A stretch of DNA of 19,665 nt from an uncultured Collinsella sp. (GTDB lineage: Bacteria > Actinomycetota > Coriobacteriia > Coriobacteriales > Coriobacteriaceae): positions 1-19,665 of the forward strand of contig CALFDL010000354.1 of assembly GCA_937950415.1 (NCBI GenBank), given 5' to 3'. The position numbers were made by a program, and so were the translations under genes. Of the stretch, positions 1-6,379 are shown piece by piece; the first letter of the stretch is position 1; the number at the start of each line of letters is the position of its first letter. Below the pieces are notes generated by a model that saw only the letters and a list, made by a program, of their open reading frames with translations, had not been told where the DNA came from and ran no database searches.

Positions 1-62
1 GCAAGCCGGCCGCCCGCCTGCGCGGCGCCACCTCGGGCTGCATGTTTGTGGGAATTAGCTAA
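1..62 (+). CDS. 3' end of an unidentified gene (partial)
   Basis: An open frame enters from the left edge and ends at TAA 60-62, giving 19 visible residues that finish GCMFVGIS. The frame stops 15 bases before the GTG of the pseudouridine synthase, whose ribosome binding site (GAAAGG, 65-70) lies between. The tight spacing suggests the two genes are co-transcribed. The tail is too short to assign a family. Another frame also stops nearby (TAG 56-58), so the choice rests on residue character and spacing only. Confidence 0.45.
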   Translation, partial: KPAARLRGATSGCMFVGIS

Positions 63-77
63 CCGAAAGGCTTACAC

Positions 78-737
78 GTGAACGAAGAACCTCAAGTCCT
101 CTACTGCGACGCCTGGCTCATGGCCATCGACAAGCCCGCCGGCATGATCGTCCACGGCGACGGCACCGGCGAGCGCACGCTCACCGACTACGCCAGCGAC
201 CTGCTGCTGGCGATGGGCGACGGCTTTGCCGCGACCGACATGCAGCCGCTCAATCGCCTGGACCGTGATACCACCGGCGTGGTGCTGTTCTCGCTCGACA
301 AGCAGACGCAGCCCGCCTTTGACCAGATGGTCATCGACCACGCGTTCGAAAAGCACTATCTGGCGCTCGCCGAGGGCAAGATCGACTGGAACGAAAAGCT
401 CATCGACAAGCCCATCGCCCGCGACCGCCACGATAGCCGCAAGATGCGCGTTGGCGCCAGCGGCAAGCCGTCTCAGACGCGCGTCAAGGTACTCAAGCGT
501 CTTAAGAGCCGTCGTGGCCTGCCCACGCGTTCGTATATCGATGTTGAGCTGCTCACCGGCCGCAAGCACCAGATCCGCGTGCATCTGGCGAGCGAGCGTC
601 ACCCCCTGGTTGGCGACGACCTGTACGGAACGCCGCGCCCCTGCGGCCTGATGCTCCACGCCCACAGCGTGTCCTTCACGCATCCCGTAACCGGCGAGCA
701 CATCCACATCGAAGCCCCCTGCCCCTGGGAGCCCTAA
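78..737 (+). CDS. RluA-family RNA pseudouridine synthase
   Basis: This cytoplasmic enzyme would convert uridine to pseudouridine in rRNA or tRNA. The 219-residue protein is a bare catalytic domain with no N-terminal S4 RNA-binding domain. The signature NRLDRDTTG sits at residues 59-67, with Asp62 as the expected catalytic aspartate. The family usually has His where this protein has Asn59. GRKHQIRVHL (161-170) and HPLVGDDLYG (175-184) are the other conserved blocks. The start is GTG at 78-80, preceded by GAAAGG at a 7-base spacing. Length matches the short RluA type, but the target uridine cannot be told from sequence, so no symbol is given. A 253-residue minus-strand frame over the same DNA is a high-GC shadow. 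The gene ends directly in a repeat hairpin whose left arm starts at the last base of the stop codon. Confidence 0.9.
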   Translation: MNEEPQVLYCDAWLMAIDKPAGMIVHGDGTGERTLTDYASDLLLAMGDGFAATDMQPLNRLDRDTTGVVLFSLDKQTQPAFDQMVIDHAFEKHYLALAEGKIDWNEKLIDKPIARDRHDSRKMRVGASGKPSQTRVKVLKRLKSRRGLPTRSYIDVELLTGRKHQIRVHLASERHPLVGDDLYGTPRPCGLMLHAHSVSFTHPVTGEHIHIEAPCPWEP

Positions 738-773
738 ACCACCACAACGGGGACAGGCACCTTTGTGGTGGTT
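737..773. repeat. CCACCACA hairpin repeat, copy 1
   Basis: The arms 737-747 (AACCACCACAA) and 763-773 (TTGTGGTGGTT) are perfectly complementary over 11 bp and enclose a 15-base loop containing GGGGACAGGCACC. The repeat starts on the last base of the pseudouridine synthase stop codon. A second copy lies at 1107-1143. As RNA it would form a stable hairpin and could protect or terminate the transcript, but there is no uridine run. Repeats of this kind resemble palindromic extragenic elements mobilised by REP-associated (Y1) transposases. That origin is inference, since no transposase is present here. Confidence 0.75.
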
Positions 774-805
774 AAGCCGCAATGGCTCAGCCGCGGTCCC
801 AAAAC

Positions 806-1022
806 GTCTCGATCTGTAACAGTTAGAACCCATTTTCCGGTCTATCTGTTACAGATCGAGACATTCGAATCCCCCTTAAGGGAAAATCTCAATCTGTAAC
901 AATAACTCGGCAAAATCGGTCCCAGATGTTACAGATTGAGACAAAGGGACGGCGCGGTTCGGAAGTATCTCAATCTGTAACATCTAACCCACTTTTAACG
1001 GTCCAGTTGTTACAGACGTAGA
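806..1022. repeat. Array of three inverted repeats, period 80-81 bp
   Basis: Three copies of a ~57-bp element lie head to tail. Unit 1 (806-862) has perfect 17-bp arms, GTCTCGATCTGTAACAG and its complement, around a 23-base loop. Unit 2 (887-941) has perfect 15-bp arms around 25 bases. Unit 3 (968-1022) has the same arm sequence but three mismatches in its right arm. The TCTC boxes start at 807, 887 and 968. The loops are also related: each has an AAC-C run and ends in a CGGTC(C) core. The 24-27-bp spacers are unrelated. No ORF on either strand explains the array. It could be a cluster of extragenic palindromes, a set of protein-binding sites or a structured RNA. Confidence 0.85.
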
Positions 1023-1039
1023 CAAACCGGTAGACAACG

Positions 1040-1074
1040 AAAGCGGCAACGCCCGTGATGGACGTTGCCGCTTT
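1040..1074. terminator. Rho-independent terminator, possibly bidirectional
   Basis: A perfect 12-bp stem pairs AAAGCGGCAACG (1040-1051) with CGTTGCCGCTTT (1063-1074) around an 11-base loop. On the plus strand the stem is followed by TTCTATT. On the minus strand it is followed by TTTCGTTG. It lies between the plus-strand pseudouridine synthase and the converging DeoR gene, where a two-way terminator is expected. Confidence 0.7.
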
Positions 1075-1106
1075 TCTATTGAGAAAACTACTCGGTTTTC
1101 GTTACT

Positions 1107-1163
1107 AACCACCACAGCGGGGACAGGCACCTTTTGTGGTGGCTTTGGCCTTGTCCTGTCCCC
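1107..1163. repeat. CCACCACA hairpin repeat, copy 2
   Basis: CCACCACA (1109-1116) pairs with TGTGGTGG (1135-1142) around an 18-base loop with the same GGGGACAGGCACC core as the copy at 737-773. A further CCTGTCCCC at 1155-1163 is complementary to GGGGACAGG at 1119-1127, so a second, competing fold is possible. It lies just past the stop codon of the DeoR gene, so both copies sit at gene ends. Confidence 0.7.
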
Positions 1164-1168
1164 TGTCG

Positions 1169-1915
1169 CTAGACCGTAATGACGTTATCCATCGACTGGT
1201 ACTTGGCGGATACCTCGCCCGCAGTGATGATCGTTGCATCGCGAAAGTCCGCAAACTTGACGGGCGCCACCATGCCAAATTTACTGGCGTCCGAGATTAC
1301 GAAGCGTTTGGCGGTATGGCGCATCGAGATACGCTTGACCTGTGCTTCCTCGATATCCGGTGTGGTGAGACCTTGCTCGGCGGCGATGCCGTTGGATCCC
1401 CAAAAGCCGCAGTTGAAGTTATAGCGGTCCAGGGTTGCCAAGGCATCGGGGCCAACGAGCGCCTCGGTCTCGGGTTTGAGCTCGCCGCCCAGCACCACGG
1501 TACGCATGCCGCGCAAAGCAAGGTGCTGAGCATGGAGCACGGAATCGGTCACATAGGTGACGCCGTCGAGACGCGGAAGATGCTCGATGAGTTTGAGGGT
1601 CGTTGAGCCCGAATCGATATACACAAAGCTATCGGGCTCCACCAGGGCCGCGGCACGAGCACAGATGCGCTCCTTGTCATCGTTATGGAGATCACTGCGC
1701 TCGCTGATCGTCAAGTCGCGCGTCACGTGCGCGCGCTCCAGACTCGTCGCGCCTCCGTGCACCTTGGCGATACGGTGCGCGCGGTCGAGCGTTTGCAAGT
1801 CACGGCGAATGGTGGACGGTGTCACGCCCAGGGCCTCGGCAAGTTCCGGCACGGTAACCGAGCCGGCCTGCTGCACCATCGACACGATCGCATTGAGCCT
1901 ATCTTCCGCAAGCAT
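1169..1915 (-). CDS. DeoR-family transcriptional regulator
   Basis: This 248-residue protein has the usual length and layout of DeoR-type sugar regulators. An N-terminal winged helix-turn-helix (about residues 5-57) holds VTVPELAEALGV and the recognition-helix motif STIRRDLQTLD (34-44). A C-terminal DeoRC effector domain follows, with DSGSTT (101-106), LGGEL (142-146) and SDASKFG (208-214). In the family the effector is normally a phosphorylated sugar, but the ligand here is unknown. The ATG is 3 bases past the stop of the upstream oxidoreductase, and its ribosome binding site (GAGGAG) lies inside that gene's end, so the two are surely one operon. It probably regulates its own operon. Candidate operators lie at 3049-3062 and 3129-3178. 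Confidence 0.92.
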   Translation of the reverse strand: MLAEDRLNAIVSMVQQAGSVTVPELAEALGVTPSTIRRDLQTLDRAHRIAKVHGGATSLERAHVTRDLTISERSDLHNDDKERICARAAALVEPDSFVYIDSGSTTLKLIEHLPRLDGVTYVTDSVLHAQHLALRGMRTVVLGGELKPETEALVGPDALATLDRYNFNCGFWGSNGIAAEQGLTTPDIEEAQVKRISMRHTAKRFVISDASKFGMVAPVKFADFRDATIITAGEVSAKYQSMDNVITV

Positions 1916-1918
1916 CGC

Positions 1919-2998
1919 TTACTCCTCCTCGGGGTACACGACTCCCCAATCGGCGCGGAGCTTGGTCATAAGCTCCATAACATCAGAAGCATAATCCAGC
2001 AGCTCGCGCTTCGAATCATCGCCGGCAACGGCCTTCTCCAGGTCGGCCATCTCGTAGCACAGTGCGTAGGCTTCGGTGCCAGCGTGGACCTCCTCACGGT
2101 GACCGTCCGCAGTCCACACGATGGTCGCGTGATCAGCACGCGGATAATCGTTGACCTCGATATAGCACTTGTCGAAGCTGATGACCGAGCGCTTGGGTTG
2201 CTTGGAGTGGAGCGTGAGGCTCACCACGCCCAGCTGCTGCTCGGCATTACGGCAGACGATACCGCCCGCAACGTCAACACCGGTCTCACAGGTGTTGCCC
2301 AACGAAACGACCTCAATGGGCTGGCTTGCCATAAAGAGACGCATGACGGACAGGGCATAGACGCCAATATCGAGCATGGCACCGCCAGCAAGATTACGAT
2401 TGTAGAAGCGGTTGGTCAGGTCGCCGTACTCCTTGTAGCTACCAAAGTTGAGCTGGGCGAGGTTCATGCGACCAAACTCGCCGGCATCCATGCGACGGCG
2501 CAGCTCCTGATACAAGGGCATATGAAGCACCGTGGTGGCGTCCATAAGGACCACGTTGTGCTCGTTGGCAATGGCACGGGCCTCGTCAAGCTCAGCGGAA
2601 TTGAGGGTAATGGCCTTCTCGCAGAGCACGTGCTTACCAGCTGCCAGAGCGGCTCGCAGGTAGGTGATATGCGTGTTGTGCGGCGTGGTGATATAGACTG
2701 CGTCAATGTTCGGATCGGCGTAGAGGTCCTCGACCGTTTCATAGACCTTCTCAACGCCATACTGCTCTGCAAAAGCTTGAGCCTTGGACAGTGTGCGGTT
2801 GGCAACGCCCGCAAGCTTGCGGCCGGCAAGAGCGAGAGACTGGGCCATCTGGTTGGCGATAACACCGCAACCGATCACAGCCCAGCGGAGCTCGGGGGCC
2901 GTAAAGATATCATCGGGGAACGGCTTGTCCTGAACCGAAGCGAACGCTGCCTTTGCGGCTGCCGCGGAGTCGAGTGGAGCCTGCTTGGAATCTACCAT
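1919..2998 (-). CDS. Gfo/Idh/MocA-family NAD(P)-dependent oxidoreductase
   Basis: The 359-residue protein has an N-terminal Rossmann fold with the dinucleotide motif GCGVIA (43-48). The family Glu-Lys motif appears as CEKAI (126-130), where EKP is usual. The C-terminal substrate domain begins with AGGAMLDIGVYAL (204-216), the hallmark of the dehydrogenase half. Such enzymes act in the cytoplasm on sugars, inositols or dihydrodiols; the substrate cannot be read from sequence. Start: the frame stays open to 3055, but AGGAGG lies just before the ATG at 2996-2998, so the two upstream in-frame candidates (at 3055 and 3016) are rejected. About 30 residues precede the Rossmann fold, slightly more than usual. 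It is followed at 3 bases by the DeoR regulator, which suggests induction by a sugar or its phosphate. Confidence 0.88.
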   Translation of the reverse strand: MVDSKQAPLDSAAAAKAAFASVQDKPFPDDIFTAPELRWAVIGCGVIANQMAQSLALAGRKLAGVANRTLSKAQAFAEQYGVEKVYETVEDLYADPNIDAVYITTPHNTHITYLRAALAAGKHVLCEKAITLNSAELDEARAIANEHNVVLMDATTVLHMPLYQELRRRMDAGEFGRMNLAQLNFGSYKEYGDLTNRFYNRNLAGGAMLDIGVYALSVMRLFMASQPIEVVSLGNTCETGVDVAGGIVCRNAEQQLGVVSLTLHSKQPKRSVISFDKCYIEVNDYPRADHATIVWTADGHREEVHAGTEAYALCYEMADLEKAVAGDDSKRELLDYASDVMELMTKLRADWGVVYPEEE

Positions 2999-3048
2999 AT
3001 GTGCCTCCTGAATCATCGGAAGTCCTTCATTTCTAACAACCCTATATT

Positions 3049-3062
3049 CGCACAATTGTGCG
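3049..3062. promoter_or_regulatory. 14-bp palindrome upstream of the oxidoreductase-DeoR operon
   Basis: CGCACAATTGTGCG is a perfect palindrome about 50 bp upstream of the chosen ATG (2998). Position and symmetry fit an operator for a dimeric regulator, and the adjacent DeoR protein is the obvious candidate. On the minus strand an AT-rich segment (GAATATAG) lies just downstream and could be part of a -10 region. No convincing -35 box was found. Confidence 0.5.
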
Positions 3063-3128
3063 CGTATCTGCTCGTGTTTGCGTGTTTATTTGCTTATCGG
3101 TCATTATTTAGGCATAGTTGGCAGATGT

Positions 3129-3178
3129 TTGCGCGGCTATGCGCATTATCGCGCAAGGCTATGCGCGTAAATGCGCAT
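3129..3178. promoter_or_regulatory. Cluster of GCGC-rich half-sites
   Basis: Within 50 bp there are an inverted pair TTGCGCG (3129-3135) and CGCGCAA (3150-3156), a direct repeat GGCTATGCGC at 3135-3144 and 3157-3166 (22 bp apart, about two helical turns), and the palindrome ATGCGCAT at 3139-3146 and 3171-3178. The spacing suggests cooperative binding on one face of the DNA. It lies upstream of the oxidoreductase-DeoR operon with no other gene nearby. Confidence 0.45.
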
Positions 3179-3277
3179 GCAACGATCCTTGTGAAACATA
3201 AAGGGGCGGAACACCAAAGCCCTAAAAGACAGAGTAGGCTGTATTACTCCACCCCTCTGGGGGGCGCAGCCATCAAA

Positions 3278-3405
3278 GGACTGTCCCAAACTGCCGGCAC
3301 ATAGGGACTGTCCCCCAACGACTGGTCATTTAAGTCTGTCCCCAATAAATGGTCCCCAATGAATACCAAGCGACAGCCACTCATTTAAGTCTGTCCCCAA
3401 TGAGT
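3278..3405. repeat. GGACTGTCCC / AAGTCTGTCCCC repeat fragments
   Basis: GGACTGTCCC occurs at 3278-3287 and 3305-3314. A 21-bp exact direct repeat (core TTTAAGTCTGTCCCC) is at 3326-3346 and 3381-3401, with starts 55 bp apart. The second copy is framed by ACTCATT (3379-3385) and AATGAGT (3399-3405), which can form a 7-bp stem. The fragments share the GGGACAG/CTGTCCC core with the hairpins at 737 and 1107 and with 12925-12934. This is the gene-free region between the ribosomal operon terminator and the oxidoreductase control region; no further gene was seen in it. Confidence 0.65.
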
Positions 3406-3413
3406 AGGGATAG

Positions 3414-3449
3414 AAAAAGGCCCGGGTGCCGTGGGGCATCCGGGCCTTT
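3414..3449 (-). terminator. Terminator of the ribosomal protein operon
   Basis: A 15-bp stem pairs 3416-3430 with 3435-3449 (one G-U pair) around a 4-base loop. On the minus strand the GC-rich stem AAAGGCCCGG... runs straight into TTTTTC. It lies 26 bases past the rplX stop codon and ends the operon there. Confidence 0.92.
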
Positions 3450-3475
3450 GCTAGCAACTTGATGTTGCGGGCAGC

Positions 3476-3781
3476 TTAGAACTTGTGGCCGCACTTCTTG
3501 CAGACGCGCAGCTTGTTCTTGCCGTCCTTCTCGTGACCGACGCGGGTAACCTTACCACACTCGGGGCAAACGAGATTGACGTTGGAGGCGTCGATGGGAG
3601 CCTCCTGCGAAACGATGCCGCCCTGCTTGTTGGCAGCGTTGGGCTTGACGGCCTTCTTGACGACCGAAACGCCCTCGACAACGACCTTGTTCTCGGCGGG
3701 GAGAGCACGCAGGATAACACCCTGCTTGCCGCGATCCTTACCAGAGAGAACCTGGACCTTATCGCCCTTCTTGATATACAT
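3476..3781 (-). CDS. rplX: 50S ribosomal protein L24
   Basis: L24 is an assembly-initiating protein of the large subunit that binds the 5' region of 23S rRNA. The 101-residue product has a KOW motif near the N-terminus (KKGDKVQVLSGKDRGKQG, residues 4-21). It keeps a C-terminal zinc-ribbon version of the domain, with CPECGK and CKKCG, the zinc-binding form of L24. It is the last gene of the operon, 13 bases after rplN, and is followed by the terminator. In the usual gene order rplE would come next; it is absent here. The start is ATG at 3779-3781 with GGGGAG upstream. Confidence 0.98.
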   Translation of the reverse strand: MYIKKGDKVQVLSGKDRGKQGVILRALPAENKVVVEGVSVVKKAVKPNAANKQGGIVSQEAPIDASNVNLVCPECGKVTRVGHEKDGKNKLRVCKKCGHKF

Positions 3782-3794
3782 ATATCTCCCCTAA

Positions 3795-4163
3795 CTACAG
3801 GGTCTCGGGAGCGAGCGAGACGATCTTCATGTACTTCTTGTCACGAAGCTCGCGAGCGACGGGCCCGAAGATACGGGTGCCGACGGGCGAACCATCGTTG
3901 TTGATGACGACGCAGGCGTTGTCATCAAAGCGAATGTAGGAGCCATCCTTGCGGCGGATCTCCTTAACGGTGCGAACGACGACGCAACGGACAACGTCCT
4001 TCTTCTTGACGTTGGCGCCAGGGGTAGCCTCCTGGACAGCACCGATGAACACATCGCCGATGCCTGCATAACGACGCTTGGAACCGCCAAGCACCTTGAT
4101 GCAGCGAATCTTGCGAGCGCCGGAGTTGTCGGCGACGTTCAGCATGGTTTGCATCTGAATCAT
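3795..4163 (-). CDS. rplN: 50S ribosomal protein L14
   Basis: L14 sits at the subunit interface of the large subunit. The 122-residue product has the standard length and the family start MIQMQTMLNVADNSGARKI. The conserved RR.DGSYIRFDDNACVVI and the GTRIFGPVARELR segment near the C-terminus are intact. The start is supported by GGAGGAAC upstream (4171-4178 on the complement). The gap to rpsQ is 118 bases, long for this operon, and holds a foldable element at 4189-4254 just upstream of this ribosome binding site. Confidence 0.98.
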   Translation of the reverse strand: MIQMQTMLNVADNSGARKIRCIKVLGGSKRRYAGIGDVFIGAVQEATPGANVKKKDVVRCVVVRTVKEIRRKDGSYIRFDDNACVVINNDGSPVGTRIFGPVARELRDKKYMKIVSLAPETL

Positions 4164-4188
4164 GGTAGATGTTCCTCCGAACTAAGAA

Positions 4189-4254
4189 CCGAAGAGAGGT
4201 GCGCAGCCTTTAGACGGCCTGTGGTATGCAAACCAGGCATACGCACATCTTCGG
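4189..4254 (-). ncRNA. Candidate three-way-junction RNA between rpsQ and rplN
   Basis: Pairing visible in the sequence: a closing stem of CCGAAGA (4189-4195) with TCTTCGG (4248-4254), continued by GTGCG (4199-4203) with CGCAC (4242-4246). Inside are two hairpins: CAGCC (4204-4208) with GG-CTG (4216-4217, 4219-4221), and GTATGC (4224-4229) with GCATAC (4237-4242), which share one base with the outer stem. On the mRNA (minus) strand it ends about 10 bases before the rplN ribosome binding site and has no uridine run, so it is not a terminator. A role in translation control, transcript processing or protein binding is inference. Confidence 0.5.
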
Positions 4255-4281
4255 AAACGTACAAGTCGTAAGAGCGACTGC

Positions 4282-4542
4282 TTATTTAGCGCGCTCGACG
4301 ACCTCGATGAGGCGCCAACGCTTCATCTTGGACATAGGACGGGTCTCCATAACGCGGACGGTATCGCCCACGCCAGCCGTGCACTCCTCGTCGTGAGCGT
4401 GCAGCTTCTTGGAGCTGGTCATCATCTTGCCGTACTTGGGGTGACGCTTGCGCTCGGTGATGGTGACAACGATGGTCTTGGCACCGGAGACGGAGGTAAC
4501 GACACCCGTACGGACCTTACGCGAGTTACGCGAATCAGTCAT
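4282..4542 (-). CDS. rpsQ: 30S ribosomal protein S17
   Basis: S17 binds 16S rRNA early in small-subunit assembly. The 86-residue product has an OB-fold start (RTGVVTSVSGAKTIVVTI), the conserved RHPKYGK segment and GDTVRVMETRPMSKMKRWRL near the C-terminus. All are typical of the family, and the length is normal. It lies 16 bases after rpmC. It is followed by a small stem-loop (AGTCG 4264-4268 with CGACT 4275-4279) and then the structured spacer before rplN. Confidence 0.98.
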   Translation of the reverse strand: MTDSRNSRKVRTGVVTSVSGAKTIVVTITERKRHPKYGKMMTSSKKLHAHDEECTAGVGDTVRVMETRPMSKMKRWRLIEVVERAK

Positions 4543-4558
4543 GTTCTCTCCTTAGGTC

Positions 4559-4774
4559 CTACTCGGCGACAGCGGACTTCTCCGCTGCGATCTCGCGGGC
4601 GCGCTGCTCCGTGAGGACGCGAGCGATGTCCTTCTTCACGGTGTTGACGCGAGCGGTGTTGTCCAGCTGGCTGGTGGCCATCTGGAAACGAAGGTTAAAG
4701 AGCTCGGCGCGCATTTCCTTCAGCTTCTCAACGAGCTGAGCGTCCGAGAGCTCACGAATCTCTGCGGGCTTCAT
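4559..4774 (-). CDS. rpmC: 50S ribosomal protein L29
   Basis: L29 is a small protein near the exit of the polypeptide tunnel, where it helps dock signal recognition and chaperone factors. The 71-residue product has the family core IRELSDAQLVEKLKEMRAEL and FNLRFQMATSQLDN, and it is mostly helical. Its ATG overlaps the rplP stop by one base (TAATG), so the two are translationally coupled. Confidence 0.97.
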   Translation of the reverse strand: MKPAEIRELSDAQLVEKLKEMRAELFNLRFQMATSQLDNTARVNTVKKDIARVLTEQRAREIAAEKSAVAE

Positions 4775-5277
4775 TAGTTCTCCTCCTTGGCGGCGGCGGC
4801 GTCCTCAGCAGCCCACTTGGCCTCGAGAGCGGCCTCCTCAGCCATCTCCTTCTCGATGCGCTGCTCAGCGTTCTTGGCAGCAACAATCTTGGTCTTGATG
4901 GGAAGCTTGTGCTGTGCAAGACGCAGAGCCTCGCGAGCGACCTCCTCGGGCACGCCCTTGACCTCGAACATGATGCGGCCGGGCTTGACGACGGCCACCC
5001 ACTCCTCGGGGTTACCCTTACCAGAACCCATGCGAGTCTCGGCAGGCTTCTTGGTGATGGGCTTATCGGGGAAGATCGTGATGTAGACACGACCGCCACG
5101 CTTCATGTAGCGGGTCATGGCGATACGAGCGGCCTCGATCTGACGGTTGGTGATCCAATGGGCCTCGAGAGCCTGGATACCAAACTCGCCGAAATGCAGC
5201 TCGGTATTACCCTTGGCCTGGCCCTTCATGGAGCCACGCTGCACCTTGCGGTGAAGAATACGCTTAGGGGCAAGCAC
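4774..5277 (-). CDS. rplP: 50S ribosomal protein L16 with C-terminal extension
   Basis: L16 binds near the A site and peptidyl transferase centre of the large subunit. The N-terminal MLAPKRILHRKVQRG and the later GGRVYITIFPDKPITKKPAETRMG are hallmark blocks. At 167 residues it is about 25-30 longer than usual. The extra C-terminal part (about residue 137 on) is rich in Ala and Glu and looks helical. The start is GTG at 5275-5277, overlapping the rpsC stop by one base (TAGTG). GTG is chosen because the family normally begins ML(V)PKR. Confidence 0.97.
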   Translation of the reverse strand: MLAPKRILHRKVQRGSMKGQAKGNTELHFGEFGIQALEAHWITNRQIEAARIAMTRYMKRGGRVYITIFPDKPITKKPAETRMGSGKGNPEEWVAVVKPGRIMFEVKGVPEEVAREALRLAQHKLPIKTKIVAAKNAEQRIEKEMAEEAALEAKWAAEDAAAAKEEN

Positions 5278-5987
5278 TACTGACCCCTCCTCTCGGAGTT
5301 ACGACGATGAGGACGGGAAGAGCCCTCGAGTGCAGGGTTGGGAACAGGCTGGCCCGGGAGCTTCTCGCCCAGGTAGATCCAGACCTTCACGCCGCAAGCG
5401 CCCATGGTGGTGCTGGCGACAGCCGTGCCGTAGTCAATCTTGGCACGGAGGGTGTGCAGAGGCACGCGACCCTCGCGGTACCACTCACGACGGCCCATCT
5501 CGGCACCGCCAAGACGACCGGAGCACTGGATACGGATGCCCTTAGCGCCGGCCTTGCGGGCAGACTGGACAGCCTTGCGCATAGCGCGACGGAAGGCAAC
5601 GCGGCCCTCGAGCTGCTCGGCGATAGACTGAGCAACGAGGTTGGCGTCGAGCTCGGGGCGCTTGATCTCGACAACGTCGACGGAGAGCTGGCCCTTGGAG
5701 ACGCCAGCGACCTTCTCGAGCTCGGTGCGGAGGGTATCGATCTCGGCACCCTTCTTACCGATGACAACGCCGGGGCGAGCGGTGAGGATGATGACCTTCA
5801 CCTTGTCGCCAGCGCGCTCGATCTCGACGCGGGAGACAGCTGCGCGGGAAAGACGCTTCTCGAGGTACTTGCGGATCTCGAGATCGTTACCGAGGGTCTT
5901 AGCGTAATCCTTCTCTGCGAACCAGCGGGAGCGCCAGTTCTCGGTGATGCCAAGACGGAAGCCGGTGGGGTAGACTTTCTGACCCAT
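5277..5987 (-). CDS. rpsC: 30S ribosomal protein S3
   Basis: S3 lies at the mRNA entry channel of the small subunit. The 236-residue product begins MGQKVYPTGFRLGITENWRS. It has the KH-domain loop VVIGKKG (74-80) and the conserved GRLGGAEMGRREWYREGRVPL segment of the C-terminal half. The last ~20 residues are basic and variable, as is common. The start is ATG at 5985-5987, only 6 bases past the rplV stop, and the stop overlaps the rplP start. Confidence 0.98.
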   Translation of the reverse strand: MGQKVYPTGFRLGITENWRSRWFAEKDYAKTLGNDLEIRKYLEKRLSRAAVSRVEIERAGDKVKVIILTARPGVVIGKKGAEIDTLRTELEKVAGVSKGQLSVDVVEIKRPELDANLVAQSIAEQLEGRVAFRRAMRKAVQSARKAGAKGIRIQCSGRLGGAEMGRREWYREGRVPLHTLRAKIDYGTAVASTTMGACGVKVWIYLGEKLPGQPVPNPALEGSSRPHRRNSERRGQ

Positions 5988-5993
5988 ACAGCT

Positions 5994-6365
5994 TTACGCC
6001 TCCTTTCGAGGAGCAACGACGACGGTGATGTGGGAAGTACGCTTCAGAATGCGAGAAGCGGAACCCTTGGCGCGGGGACGGATGCGCTTAAGCGTCGGAC
6101 CCTCGTCAACATAGGCAGCGGCGACAACCAGGTTGTCGGCACGCAGACCGTTGTTGTTCTCGGCGTTCGCAACGGCGGAACGGAGAACCTTCTCGACATC
6201 CACGGCGACGGCGCGGTCGCAGAAGTGGAGGATGTCGAAGGCCTGAGCGACAGGCTTGCGGCGGATCAGATCGACCACCAGGCGGGCCTTGCTGGGGGAA
6301 ACACGCACGTACTTAGCGACGGCGCGAACCTCGGTGGCCTCAGTTTCAATAGACTTAGTTGCCAT
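5994..6365 (-). CDS. rplV: 50S ribosomal protein L22
   Basis: L22 lines the nascent-peptide exit tunnel of the large subunit; its loop is a known site of macrolide-resistance changes. The 123-residue product has VRAVAKYVRVSPSKARLVVDLIRRK near the N-terminus and the tunnel-loop region DEGPTLKRIRPRAKGSAS, both typical. A short acidic N-terminal tail precedes the conserved core. It is followed closely by rpsC. Confidence 0.98.
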   Translation of the reverse strand: MATKSIETEATEVRAVAKYVRVSPSKARLVVDLIRRKPVAQAFDILHFCDRAVAVDVEKVLRSAVANAENNNGLRADNLVVAAAYVDEGPTLKRIRPRAKGSASRILKRTSHITVVVAPRKEA

Positions 6366-6379
6366 TTACGGTTAACCCC

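Noticed and set aside
806..1022. A CRISPR array, suggested by the regular period.
   Set aside because: The units are inverted repeats that differ from one another, the spacers are about 24-27 bp, there are only three units, and there is no cas gene.
1685..3304. A 539-residue plus-strand frame over the DeoR and oxidoreductase genes.
   Set aside because: Both minus-strand genes are clear family members with good ribosome binding sites; this frame has no domain and runs through their control region.
4189..4254. A tRNA, suggested by a 7-bp closing stem and inner hairpins.
   Set aside because: There is no T-loop TTC sequence, no four-arm layout and no anticodon stem of the right size.
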